Of a stretch of DNA of 64,000 bases, positions 45,963 through 55,639 are shown one piece after another (within the stretch, counting starts at the first letter, position 1; each line of letters begins with the position of its first letter). The stretch comes from Peribolospora baueri (Eukaryota > Basidiomycota > Peribolosporomycetes > Peribolosporales > Peribolosporaceae). Made by a program: the position numbers and the translations under genes. The stretch covers positions 62,001-126,000 of the forward strand of contig JAMDHS010000007.1 of the NCBI GenBank assembly GCA_029717555.1, written 5' to 3'. The notes below the pieces were generated by a model. The model made no database searches. It saw only the letters and a list, made by a program, of their open reading frames with translations, and was not told the origin of the DNA.

Positions 45963-47072
45963 GCTGGATCGTGCTCCACGAGAAAGAGAGGGACGAGAGG
46001 AGGAAGGAGCAGTCCGGGGAAGATGTGGGGTAGGGCAGGCCGTCTATGATCCGGGGGCGGCCAGAGTATATAATATGACCGTGAGAAAGTATGGGGAAGA
46101 TCTGGGGAAGCTGCTGATGGAAGAGGGAGGAGAGGAGTGAGTGGTACCATGTGAGCGTGCGGGTTTAGCATGGCGTTTAGGACAAAGCGCGGGGAGGTGT
46201 GGCGGCCTGTGGGGGCCCGGATGTGCGGGAACGGCAGCATTTGCGAGGTGCGCCTTCGGAGGGGGGCAGGGCCTTTTCTGTTTGGGCGACGGCGGTGCGG
46301 AGGCCGTCGTTGGCTGGCCATACGAGGCTTGAGCGCGAAGAAAGAGAAGGAGAGGAAGGAAGGAATGCGGGGTGAAGACGGTGATGGAGAGGTTCGCGGC
46401 GTTAAGACGGAGGAAGCGGCGGCGGTAGCGGCGGCAATCACGGGTGTGACGGACTTGTCGTGCCTGAGTCGCCTCGCCTCGCCTCGACTTGACCCGGTCG
46501 CTGCACCCGCTCGTTGTCGCCCACCATCCCATCCCATCCCATCTCATCCCCGTCCGCGTCCATCTGTCTCGCCTCCATTTCTCGGCGGCGAGAAGGCGGG
46601 GCCGGCGCTGCGAGCCGAGTGAGCGCAGGCCAAGGAGGAAGAAAATCGGCACGCTCGTTCACCCTCGTCTGCTCGTCACGCTCGTCCAGATCAGATCGTC
46701 CGTCCGCCAGCCGCACTCGACGCGGCCTCGACCGGCAGACAGGGCGGCCAGGTGGGATGTTCCAGGACAGTGGATGGACGGACAGACGGAGTGAGGGACG
46801 GCTCGAAGCAAACACACGTTTTTCTCCGTCCACGCTACGTAGGGAGCCGAGCGGAGGTACGGTACGGTAACCTTGGTGGCACCAGATCATGATCTTGCCG
46901 ACGACGCCTGTCTCAGCGCCTGCGTATCTACGACGATGTACAAATGCCTTGCCCAACTCCAGCGTGCGTCCGCGAGCTCCCGTCGGTCGCCGTCGCCGTC
47001 GTCCAAACCACCTGTCTGTCCTCTATCGATGTACGTAACGTAAAGAAAGCAAGCGAGCGCACGGCCCACTCG
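45963..47072. other. Intergenic region upstream of JEN1-like gene
   Basis: 1.1 kb with no gene seen. It contains the promoter of the transporter and the 3' side of the aldolase gene. A CATCC/ATCCC repeat lies at about 46525-46550. Confidence 0.45.
46066..46075 (-). promoter_or_regulatory. TATA box of JEN1-like gene
   Basis: Minus-strand TATTATATAC, 104-113 bp upstream of the start codon. Confidence 0.5.
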
Positions 47073-47909
47073 CTAGTTGTATCCGCTCAGCCACGTCGCC
47101 GTCCGCCGGGCCCCCTCGAGCACGTAGTCCTGGTCGCTCCCGCACATGACAAACTTGCCGATGCCATCGGCCATCTTGATGAACTTGTCGATCAAGTCCT
47201 GGCGCGCGTACAGCCCGCCGATGCCCACCGCCTTGCCCGTCTTCCGGCACGCCGCGATGACCTTGCGGTACGCCTCCGTGATCCGCTCGTCGTCGTGCTG
47301 GCCGGGGATGCCGTAGCAGGCGGTCAGGTCGTTGGTGCCGATGAGCAGTATGTCCACGTTCGGCACCGCCGCGATCTCGTCCAGGCTCTCCAGCGCCTCC
47401 AGCGTCTCGATCATCACGATACACATCACGTTGGCGTTGATCGCCGTGTTCGCTTCCAACGTCGGGAACGCCCCGTAGCGCAGGGCAGACAGGCCCCCAA
47501 TCGCCGACCGGTCGCCGTCAGGGAAGAACTTGGCCGCTCTTGCGGATTCCAAAGCGTCCTTGGGCGTCCGGACGTGAGGGATGATGACCCCTTGTGCCCC
47601 TCCGTCTAGCACTCGGCCCACGAACGAGCAGGCCAGCGACGGCACTCGGACGACGGGCGTGATGCCGTGCGCCAGCGCGGCCATCGTGAACTGGGCGCAC
47701 TGGTCGAGGTCAATCGAGCTATGCTCCAGGTCGACAAGCACGCCGTCCATGCCGGCCGCCTTGGCGTATCCCACAATCTCGATGCCCCTCGAGTACCTGA
47801 TCGACATCGCACTCACCACCGCTCCCGCTCCCAGACGCTCCTTCATCCTGTTAATGTGCGCGAGCTCCAAAGCCGACGGGGACGGGGATGGCGAGCTACC
47901 GTTCATCAT
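47073..47909 (-). CDS. HpcH/HpaI-family class II pyruvate aldolase
   Basis: Single exon, 278 residues. Active-site residues fall at the spacing of bacterial HpaI: His63 in DLEHSSID, Arg88 in VVRVPS, and metal ligands Glu168 in MIETLEALE and Asp194 in IGTNDLTACYG. The family cleaves 4-hydroxy-2-oxo acids to pyruvate plus an aldehyde, for example 2,4-dihydroxyhept-2-enedioate to pyruvate and succinate semialdehyde, or 2-keto-3-deoxy sugar acids to pyruvate and lactaldehyde or glycolaldehyde. No targeting signal is obvious. It is divergent from the succinate-semialdehyde dehydrogenase gene, with 427 bp between starts, which supports joint regulation. A second ATG directly follows the first. Substrate is unknown. 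Confidence 0.9.
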   Translation of the reverse strand: MMNGSSPSPSPSALELAHINRMKERLGAGAVVSAMSIRYSRGIEIVGYAKAAGMDGVLVDLEHSSIDLDQCAQFTMAALAHGITPVVRVPSLACSFVGRVLDGGAQGVIIPHVRTPKDALESARAAKFFPDGDRSAIGGLSALRYGAFPTLEANTAINANVMCIVMIETLEALESLDEIAAVPNVDILLIGTNDLTACYGIPGQHDDERITEAYRKVIAACRKTGKAVGIGGLYARQDLIDKFIKMADGIGKFVMCGSDQDYVLEGARRTATWLSGYN

Positions 47910-48336
47910 CGTATCGTTGCTGTCTGTCGTTTGCCAGGAAGGGTTCGGCTGTGCTTGCTTTGCTTGACGGCTGCTCGACGGTGGCTGCTGTATGTCTTTA
48001 TGTCCTCCTTCCTCTCCTATCTATCTACCCCGCCGTCAACTGTTCTTTTATCCGAATCGCGTCCTACTCCACCACCAGCTGCCGTCTTAACGCCGCACGC
48101 TCGGACCACCCCCGCAACGGTGTTTGACCGCTCAAGTCCCAAGTCGCCGCGCCGCTTCTCCCGCTTCCCCACTTTGCTCCTCCTTGTCTACGTACTGGTG
48201 AGGTGGATAGATAAGCGCCCAGGATGTACGTACCAAAAGATCAGTGTTCTTCCCAAGTCGCCCATCGCCACCGCCACCGCCGCTACCGTCGCCTCCCCTT
48301 CCCCCCCTTTGACTCGCTCTCAATCTCTTCTCCATC
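47910..48336. promoter_or_regulatory. Bidirectional promoter, HpcH aldolase / SSADH
   Basis: 427 bp between two divergent start codons of enzymes whose reactions can follow each other. The part next to the dehydrogenase start is pyrimidine-rich. No clear TATA box is visible on either side. Confidence 0.55.
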
Positions 48337-49806
48337 ATGACTCTGAAACTCAACGACCCCTCCCTCCTCATCACCAAGGGGTACATCAACGGCCAATGGG
48401 TCGACTCGATCTCCGGCAAGACGTTCGACGTTACCAACCCGTCTACCGGCGAGACCGTCGCCGCCGTCCCAGAAATGGACGTCCAGGACGTATTGGTAGC
48501 GTCGAGGCACGCGGCAGAGGCGTTCAAGTCGTGGAAGACCGTCGATCCCAAAACGCGGGGTAAGATGATTCGCAAGTGGGCCGAGTTGATGCACGCCAAC
48601 GCCGCTGACCTCGGCACGCTCATCACGCTCGAGAACGGCAAGCCGTACGCGGAGGCCAAGGGCGAGGTCGCCTTCGCCGCCAGCTATCTCGAGTTCTACT
48701 CGGGCGAGGCTGAGCGCGCTTACGGTGACGTCATTCCCTCCTCCAACCCCGCCAACAGGTTGCTCGCCATCAAGCAGCCCCTCGGCGTCGTCGCCTGTCT
48801 CGCCCCTTGGAACTTTCCCGCCGTGATGATCACCCGCAAGGCCGGAGCGGCCATCGCCGCCGGCTGTACCGCCATCGTCAAGCCCGCCGGCGACACCCCG
48901 CTCACCGCCCTCGCCCTCGCTCGTCTCGCCGAGCAGGCCGGCATTCCCAAGGGCGTCTTCAACGTCATCACGTCCATGGCCTACCTGGCGGCCGTCGGCA
49001 AGGCGTTGTGCGAGGAGAGGATCATCCGAAAGTTGTCCTTCACCGGTTCGACCCCGGTCGGCAAGCTGCTGATGCAGCAGTGCTCTGGAACGGTCAAGAA
49101 GCTCTCCCTCGAGCTTGGCGGTAACTCTCCGTTCATTGTCTTTGACGACTCCGACTTGCAGGTCGCCATCAACACGCTGATGGGCGCCAAGGTTCGAAAC
49201 TCGGGGCAGACGTGCGTCTGTGCCAACCGCATCTACGTCCAGCGCGGCATCTACCCGGCTTTTGCTCGGGAGCTCGTCGCGAGATTCGAGTCGCTCAAGA
49301 CCGGAGACGGCTTCGCTGACGGCGTCTCTGTCGGCCCGCTCACCACCTCGCGCGGCGTCGAAAAGGCGGCACAACACGTTCAGGACGCGATCAGCAAAGG
49401 CGCCAAACTGCTCCACGGCGGTCAGCCGCTTCCCGGCAAGGGCAACTTCTTCGCGCCCACCGTCCTCACCGACATGTCGCCGGAGATGCTCTCGCACAAC
49501 GAAGAGATCTTTGCCCCCGTTGCCGCCCTCTATCCTTTCGACACGGAACAGGAGGTAATCGAGATGGCTAACAATTCCGACGTCGGCTTGGGCAGTTACA
49601 TCTGCACTAACGACATTGGCCGGATGTGGCGCGTCGCCGAGGGACTCGAGACGGGCCTCGTGGGCGTCAACACGGGTGTCATCGCCGGCGGTGAGCTTCC
49701 GTTCGGAGGTGTCAAGGAGAGCGGGTTCGGCAAGGAGGGCGGTAAATGGGGCTTGGAGGAGTTTATGGTTACCAAGTGCATCGTCATGGCTGTCCCACAG
49801 AAGTGA
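48337..49806 (+). CDS. Succinate-semialdehyde dehydrogenase-type aldehyde dehydrogenase
   Basis: Single exon, 489 residues, full length for the family. Conserved parts: ENGKPYAEAKGEV (residues 99-111), APWNFP with Asn159, KPAGDTPLTALALA near Lys182, FTGSTPVGK, LELGGNSP with general base Glu259, and NSGQTCVCANR with catalytic Cys293 followed by a second Cys295, the redox-switch pair seen in GabD/ALDH5. These features favour NAD(P)-dependent succinate-semialdehyde dehydrogenase, which makes succinate for the TCA cycle. It has no mitochondrial presequence, so it is probably cytosolic. The residue after KPA is Gly where relatives often have Glu or Ser. In this context it may oxidise the aldehyde released by the neighbouring aldolase. 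Confidence 0.9.
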   Translation: MTLKLNDPSLLITKGYINGQWVDSISGKTFDVTNPSTGETVAAVPEMDVQDVLVASRHAAEAFKSWKTVDPKTRGKMIRKWAELMHANAADLGTLITLENGKPYAEAKGEVAFAASYLEFYSGEAERAYGDVIPSSNPANRLLAIKQPLGVVACLAPWNFPAVMITRKAGAAIAAGCTAIVKPAGDTPLTALALARLAEQAGIPKGVFNVITSMAYLAAVGKALCEERIIRKLSFTGSTPVGKLLMQQCSGTVKKLSLELGGNSPFIVFDDSDLQVAINTLMGAKVRNSGQTCVCANRIYVQRGIYPAFARELVARFESLKTGDGFADGVSVGPLTTSRGVEKAAQHVQDAISKGAKLLHGGQPLPGKGNFFAPTVLTDMSPEMLSHNEEIFAPVAALYPFDTEQEVIEMANNSDVGLGSYICTNDIGRMWRVAEGLETGLVGVNTGVIAGGELPFGGVKESGFGKEGGKWGLEEFMVTKCIVMAVPQK

Positions 49807-50578
49807 CCGTGCGTCTTGTACGTTATCCGAGTTCCCATTTGCGATAGATAGACCTTTTTGTCGTATTTTGTGCCGAAACGTCCTCGACGACACTTGGAAG
49901 TGAAGGATAGAGAGAGTGTTCAACAGAGAAAGATGGACTCTTTACCGGTATAAGCCCCTACCCACGGAAAATAGAGCCTCCCTCTTCGAAAGAATTCCCC
50001 GCCGCTACCGGCTGCCACTTGCCGATCCCAAGGAAGGCAAGGCAAGGCTTTCGAAGAAACGCATCAGCTGGCGGATCGAACTCGACGGACGAGGCGCGAG
50101 GCGGTTTTTTTGAAGCTGTTTGTTCAGACTAGACTGATTCTATCGATGGACGGACGATTTGAGCTTTGCAAAGATCTGATCCGAGCAGCGGCGCAAGAGG
50201 GCCGCGGCCTGGCCTGGCATGACTTGGTCGGTAGGTCGGTCAGTCGTGCGCTCTCTCCCTCCTCAGGCTCGTGGAAGAAGAAAAGCCGGTGTCGTCCGTC
50301 GGCTACGGCGAGCCCTCACTGCGGGCCAACAACTACGGTTGGATGAAGACGTGCGGTCGTCATTGGACGAGGACAAGGGCCTCTCTCGTCACCATGGGTC
50401 TTGTTGAATGAGGCCACGCAAAAGTCGAAAAGTCGTTTTTCTTTTGGTCTTTTAGGATCAAACAAGCTCTCGTTCCGTCTTACGACCGGTTCTATTATCG
50501 CTAAAGAAAAGCCTGGCCTGCACTGCGGGTACGGTACAACAAAGTCGAATCCCTCCCTCCTTTGCAACCCCTCCCCAT
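49807..50578. other. Convergent intergenic region
   Basis: About 770 bp between the stops of the SSADH and SDR genes. No gene seen. Confidence 0.45.
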
Positions 50579-51376
50579 CTAAATGCTCCTTCCGCCGTCA
50601 ACGTTGTGGTCCATGCCCGTGATGAACGAGCTCTCATCGCCAGCCAACCAGAGCGCCACGTTCGCCACGTCATCCGCCGTCGTCAACCGGCCGAGGGGAA
50701 TCTGGAAGAGCTGCGCCGCCTTTGCCCTGTACTCTGGCGTGTTCTCGAAGCCGGGGACAAAGTTGTTGGCCAGCTGAGTGGGCACGAGGACGGGGCAGAC
50801 CGAGTTGACCCTGATGCCGTTGGCGCCAAACTCGTGTGCGAGCGCCTTGGAAGCGTTCGAGACGGCGGCCTTGGACGAGTTATACCAGACCAGCTTACCT
50901 CGCGGTCGGAGGGCGGCGATGGAGGAGATGTTGACGACCGACCCGCCGTTGCCTTCGATCATGAGGGGGAAGATGGTCTGAACAGAGTGGAAGATAGACT
51001 TAACGTTCACCGCGTACACCTTGTCGAAGTTGGCCTCCGAGACGGTGAGCGACGACTCGGCGGGGTAGGCGGTGCCGGCGTTGTTGACGAGAATGTCGAC
51101 CTTGCCGCCGAACTTGGCCTTGGTCACCTCCACGATCTTCTCCCAGTCGGCGCGCACCGTCACGTTGGATGCGACAAACTCGGCCTTGACGCCTTCGGAC
51201 TGGAGCGACGCCACGACCTTTTGGCCGGCCTCGGCGTTGAAGTCGGCGATGAGGATCGATGCTCCCTCAGCGGCAAACTTTCGCGAGATGGTCTCGCCGA
51301 TGCCCATGCCGCCGCCGGTGACGATAGCGACCTTGCCGCTGAGACGGCCGTGAGAGGAGACTCCGTTCGATGCCAT
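50579..51376 (-). CDS. Classical short-chain dehydrogenase/reductase
   Basis: Single exon, 265 residues. The Rossmann nucleotide motif is TGGGMGIGE, an acidic residue follows beta 2 (IADFNAE, favouring NAD(H)), then NNAG, and the catalytic Ser-Tyr-Lys set: Ser in VVNISSIAAL, Tyr-Lys in WYNSSKAA. The C-terminus ITGMDHNVDGG is typical of classical SDRs related to glucose 1-dehydrogenase and 3-oxoacyl reductase. It oxidises or reduces a hydroxyl or keto group; the substrate is unknown. The start ATG is in good position before SGKVAIVTGG, and a TATA-like sequence lies about 135 bp upstream. It is inside the metabolic cluster. Confidence 0.88.
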   Translation of the reverse strand: MASNGVSSHGRLSGKVAIVTGGGMGIGETISRKFAAEGASILIADFNAEAGQKVVASLQSEGVKAEFVASNVTVRADWEKIVEVTKAKFGGKVDILVNNAGTAYPAESSLTVSEANFDKVYAVNVKSIFHSVQTIFPLMIEGNGGSVVNISSIAALRPRGKLVWYNSSKAAVSNASKALAHEFGANGIRVNSVCPVLVPTQLANNFVPGFENTPEYRAKAAQLFQIPLGRLTTADDVANVALWLAGDESSFITGMDHNVDGGRSI

Positions 51377-52167
51377 GGCGTGCGCTGTTCGGTGGAAGAC
51401 GAGACGAGATGAGACGAGATGAGATGGGAGGTTTGGGGGAGAAGAGAGATGGCGAGGATGCGTGTCGAAGGTGATGGGCAAGGACAAGAGGAGGGTGGAT
51501 CGTGCGCAATATAAGCATTCATTCTGCCACCCTCCTCCTTCCTTACCTTTCCGCCGTCGACGCTGTCTCCGGCCGGCCCCCGCCTGCTGACCTCTCCGCG
51601 TCAATGCCGGTCGATCCCATCCATCGGCCCCGTAGCGTCCGCACTTCCACCGCCGTCCTAAGGCCGGTCCCACCCCGACCAAACGCCGGCGGCGAGCGGG
51701 GAGTGCGCACCTCGGGCCCACAAGGCAAGCGAGTGGAGAAGCAGGGAGAAGAAGCTCAAGTCCGGGGCGATGAAGACGAACAAAGCTTCTCGAGCGGGGC
51801 ATTATGCCAAGGCGACTCGCGTCGACCGTGAAGAGAAAGAGGTCGTGGTGGCCTGGACGACCGTGGCCTTGGATGATCCCATCTGCCGCCGCCGAATGGT
51901 TCGTCGGGTTCAAAGGGGCTTACCAGTCCCAGCTGTGAGCAAGCTAGCTGTGTCCTACTCGTCTCTCCTGGGACATCCTTAGCTGCGCTCGTGCCGAGCA
52001 GAAGAGCTGGCAAAAGGCCGTGCTTGGAGTGGAACGCAAGCCTGACCCACTCATGAAATCTATTTCTCGTGAGTCGACGACACGGCACGATCGCGCGGAA
52101 TCAATTAAATACGTGGCCTTGCTTTCGGTCCGCCCATTCCTCGATCCTTCTATGATCCCATCCCTAT
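51377..52167. other. Intergenic region upstream of SDR gene
   Basis: About 790 bp with no gene. It contains the SDR promoter (GAGACGAGAT repeats near 51400-51425) and the 3' side of the D-2-hydroxyacid dehydrogenase gene. Confidence 0.45.
51508..51516 (-). promoter_or_regulatory. TATA-like element of SDR gene
   Basis: Minus-strand CTTATATTG-type sequence about 135 bp upstream of the SDR start codon. Confidence 0.35.
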
Positions 52168-53693
52168 TTAAAGCGGCACCTCATATTCTAACTCGCCCGC
52201 TTTGGCGCCCCCCTCGTTGAGGCCTAGCGCAGCGAATAGGTTCCTAGCCGCCACTTCGCTCATCGCGACCCTCGTCTCGATCGTCGCGCTTCCGATGTGG
52301 GGGAGCAGTACCACTTTATCGTTCAGAGGAGGGCAGAGCAGTGGGTGGTCCGCGGGGATGTCTGGCGGGGGCGGGTAAAGAAGAGGGTCGTAAGGGTACA
52401 AGGTCGGCTCGAGACGACCACCGACCCGTATCCGCAAGATCGAGAATGCACAGGGGACACAATAATACGCACTAGGCTCGCCTTCAATGACGTCCAGGCC
52501 CGCCCCGCCCAATTTGCCTTTCCGAAGGGCTTGCACCAGCGCGTCCGTATCCACCACCGGTCCCCTTGCCGTGTTCACTAGCACCGCCCTGCTCTTCATA
52601 TTTCCTAGAACCTCCTCGTTAATGGCGTGTTTGGTCGCGGGCGACAACGACGTCATCACGAAGAGTACGTCGCTCTGTGCTGCGAGCGCTTTCAGGTCCG
52701 GCTCGTTCATGATTTGCGTCTTGGCGAAGGCGGCATCAGGGCCGGTAACGAGGGGGTGCAAAGTGGGAGAGACGGAAGGAGAGAAAGGGCGGGGGGAAGA
52801 GACGGTGTAGAGGATGCGAGAGGGGCCGAAGCCGAGGAGTCGGAGCGCGGTTTTCTGTGCGGTGCGGCCAAATCCATAAAAGCCCACAGTTACGTTGGCT
52901 ATAGAAGGACCACACAGCGTCAAAGGGGACCACGCCGTTTGGGGCCACCGTCCTTGCCAGACAATGTTGAGAGCCTGCGAAAGGAAACGGAAACCATGTT
53001 GATCCAGCTGGCTGGATATGGAAACCGCATGGAAAGAAGGAGCGTACCTCGGCAGCTCGACGAGTGGCCATGAGAGCGAGCATGATCGTGAGGTCGGCTA
53101 CTGCATCGTCCAATACCTCGGCCGCTGTTGCAAGAAGCAGATGGGCGGGGGAGAGAACAGCGCTGCGATCAGCGGTTGGAGACGGCTCTTCACGTTGCTC
53201 AGCACTAACTATGGCCAACCCTGATTCCCTTTTCCTTGCACGCCTGGAGATCGATGTGGTCATATCCCACGCTCATGGTGGAAATGACCTTGAGCAAAGG
53301 CCCGGCGGCGTTGATGAGTTCGCTGTCAACCTTGTCGGTGAGCATGACCACCACGCCAGAGGCGCCCCTGATGTTCTCTAAGAGCCAAGACCGGTCACAG
53401 ATCCTGTCCTGAGGCCAGCAGTGGAGGTCGATTCTAGGAGAGGCGAAGGGGCGAGAAGGGGCAGAGGGATCAGTCCAAGACGTATTTCACCGTCGTCGAA
53501 ACGGGGCGTTGCACTGTCTGTTGATGTTGCATTTTAAGCCACACGTTGGCCTCCCGGCTCCGATGTGACTGTCCTGTCCAACGGCAGCCCCGCTCGTGAC
53601 TTACATGCCACTCTTGGCGGCTTGCTCTAGCAGGCTGGTGGGCATGCTCCTGGTGGCGACCACCTTGGGCTTGGGCTCCATCTTCCCCGACAT
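52168..53693 (-). CDS. D-isomer-specific 2-hydroxyacid dehydrogenase
   Basis: Five exons (53693-53605, 53433-53210, 53124-53048, 52974-52473, 52361-52168) encode 361 residues. Landmarks: STMSVGYDHIDLQACKEKGI, RVGHTAEVLDDAVADLTIML, nucleotide-binding VGFYGFGRTAQKTA (GxGxxA here), RGPVVDTDALVQAL with the catalytic Arg-type motif NTARG, the acid in EGEPNIPADHPL, and catalytic His in LLPHIGSATIETR. The family reduces 2-keto acids such as glyoxylate or hydroxypyruvate to D-2-hydroxyacids, or runs the reverse. The last intron is 111 nt and contains no stop in frame, so it would read through if retained, adding 37 residues. It shares a 648-bp divergent promoter with the TauD-family gene. Confidence 0.87.
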
Positions 53694-54341
53694 GGCACTG
53701 GAGCAGTTCGCGCTGAAAGGCGGAGAGTAGGAGGAACAGAGCGCCGTCGAGACGAGGGACGACGGTGCTGATGGGAAGGCGAGGAGGTGCTGGAAGAAAG
53801 AACGGGGGCAAGATCAAAGGCGATGGGCGGAGCACACGGGCCGGAGGTTCAGAACGGAGCGGCCAAGGGGGATACAACGGACGTCTGTCAGTCAGTGGCC
53901 CGCACGACCAGACACGGCTCCATCGAGCTCGTTATGTACCATTGCAGATCGTCCATTGCGTCGGCCATTGCAACCTCAATCAACCTCGGACCGGTCCACC
54001 GACGCCTCCCCGCGCGAGCCCCCGCCCACCCGGCGCCCTGCTGCGGCACGCGGCCTCCGCGCCCAGCTACCTCCGTCTTATCGCCGTCCAGACGCAAGCG
54101 CTCGCTGCGGCCACCGCTCCCGGACTCACGTGACCTGGCAACCTCTGCTCGAGCCGACTGATGCTTGCGCTCGCTCGCCCGTCTTTACCCCGCACGTCGG
54201 CCGCGAGTGCGGACACCAGGATGGGGCCACACGGTATATATTATCCATGGCCGGCAGGGTTGGGCTGCCATGGTCCATCGCACAGCAACACCGTAGACAC
54301 ACCGGACCCAGAGACAGCCAAGCCAGCACAACCCCCTCGAC
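53694..54341. promoter_or_regulatory. Bidirectional promoter, D-2-hydroxyacid dehydrogenase / TauD-family dioxygenase
   Basis: 648 bp between divergent starts. TATATATTA at 54235-54243 is a good TATA box for the plus-strand gene, about 100 bp before its ATG. A perfect GGACCGGTCC palindrome flanked by CGG-type triplets lies at 53988-53997 and could be a Zn2Cys6 target; this is inference. Confidence 0.5.
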
Positions 54342-55430
54342 ATGTTTGCGAAATCCGCCCTTTCCAAGTCGCTCGCACCCGCGTGCCTCCTCGCCCACGG
54401 GCGGCGGGCGTTGGCGACGGCGTCGACATCGACCGCTCTTCGTGCGATTCCGCTGAACGAGGCCCTCGGCTTCGGCGCCGAGGTAGAAGGAGTGGACTTT
54501 TCTCGTCCCCTGTCACCGCCCACAGCGGCCGAAATTGTGCAACTGCAGAACAGGTACGGCGTGCTCGTCTTCCGATCTACGGGACTTGACGACGACACGC
54601 ACGTGCGGTACTCGAAGAACTTTGGCATGCTCGAAACTGCTCACGGCCTTAACAAGCCTCGTCGAGCGTCCTCGCCGCATCTGTACGACGCAGGGAACCT
54701 CGGGCCGGACGACAAGATCATCCCCAGGTTCAGCAGGGCGTGGTGGCACACCAAGGGCAACGGCCTCTGGCACACCGACTCGTCCTTCAACCAGCATCGA
54801 TCGTCCTACAGCGCGCTCAGGGCCGTCGAGCTCCCGCCCGGCGGGGGGAGGACGATGTACGCCGACATGAGGGCCGCCTACGACGACCTGCCGAACGACA
54901 TCAAGAGCGAGATCGAGGGCAAGGTCGTGGAACACTGGATCTGGCATTCGCGCAAGCTCGCCGCACCGCAAGAGTTCGACAAGCCCAGCCCGGAGGAGCG
55001 GAGGACGATCCCGCCGGCCTACCACACCCTCGTCCAAGTGGCCCCCGACCTGACGCGCAAAACGCTCTACATTGCGAGCCACGCGAGGAGGATCATCGGC
55101 ATGCCCGAACGTGAGTCGACGCAGTTGATCAAGTACCTCCTCGACCACGCTCAGCAGCCCAAGTTCCAGGTGGGGGCCCAGTGGAAGAACGTGGGCGACA
55201 TTGTGCAGTGGGACAACCGGTGTACGATGCACAGGGCGACGGCGTACGAGGATCAGAAGAACCGACGGGACATGAGGCGCACCACCGTCTACGACCACGG
55301 CCCGCTCGCGTTCGGTGCCAGGTTGAGCTTGAGGGCGGAAGATGTGGATGTTTTGGTCGGTGGAGAGATCGATATCGCCGCTGAACCGACGCCGGAGACT
55401 CAGACGCAGGAGCAGATTCAGGCCCTCTGA
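54342..55430 (+). CDS. TauD/TfdA-family 2-oxoglutarate-dependent dioxygenase
   Basis: Single exon, 362 residues. The iron ligands are His144 and Asp146 in GLWHTDSSF and His297 in NRCTMHRAT. The 2-oxoglutarate anchor is Arg312 or Arg313 in DMRRTTVYDH. The pattern RYGVLVFRSTGLDDDTHV and AWWHTKGNGLWHTD is close to TfdA-type enzymes, which open aryloxyalkanoates by hydroxylation, but fungal members have diverse or unknown substrates. Residues 1-28 (MFAKSALSKSLAPACLLAHG and RRALATAS) look like a cleavable mitochondrial presequence, unusual for this family. It is divergent from the D-2-hydroxyacid dehydrogenase gene and convergent with the Zn2Cys6 gene. Confidence 0.88.
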   Translation: MFAKSALSKSLAPACLLAHGRRALATASTSTALRAIPLNEALGFGAEVEGVDFSRPLSPPTAAEIVQLQNRYGVLVFRSTGLDDDTHVRYSKNFGMLETAHGLNKPRRASSPHLYDAGNLGPDDKIIPRFSRAWWHTKGNGLWHTDSSFNQHRSSYSALRAVELPPGGGRTMYADMRAAYDDLPNDIKSEIEGKVVEHWIWHSRKLAAPQEFDKPSPEERRTIPPAYHTLVQVAPDLTRKTLYIASHARRIIGMPERESTQLIKYLLDHAQQPKFQVGAQWKNVGDIVQWDNRCTMHRATAYEDQKNRRDMRRTTVYDHGPLAFGARLSLRAEDVDVLVGGEIDIAAEPTPETQTQEQIQAL

Positions 55431-55454
55431 ACGGCCGCGCGACGACAACAACAA

Positions 55455-55481
55455 CGGCGGCGGCGGAGGCGGCGGCGGCGG
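55455..55481. repeat. CGG-rich trinucleotide repeat
   Basis: An interrupted run of CGG/AGG units just past the dioxygenase stop codon, probably in its 3' untranslated region. Confidence 0.7.
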
Positions 55482-55639
55482 AAGCGGGCGGTGACGTCTT
55501 GTACGTGTAGTGCCTTCTATAGACCTCGTCCGAAATTATTTATCATACATACAGCTTCAGCGGTGACATGGTAACACGGCGGACATAGGGAGCGCGAGGC
55601 ATGAAGCATGACCGACCCGGTTGGAGCGAAAGAGCCGAG

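Noticed and set aside
48283-49923. 546-codon minus-strand open frame opposite the SSADH gene
   Set aside because: It mirrors a strong, intact aldehyde dehydrogenase gene; long antisense frames are common in GC-rich coding sequence. No domain is recognisable.
54513-55454. 313-codon minus-strand open frame opposite the TauD-family gene
   Set aside because: Antisense shadow of a gene with all catalytic residues in place.
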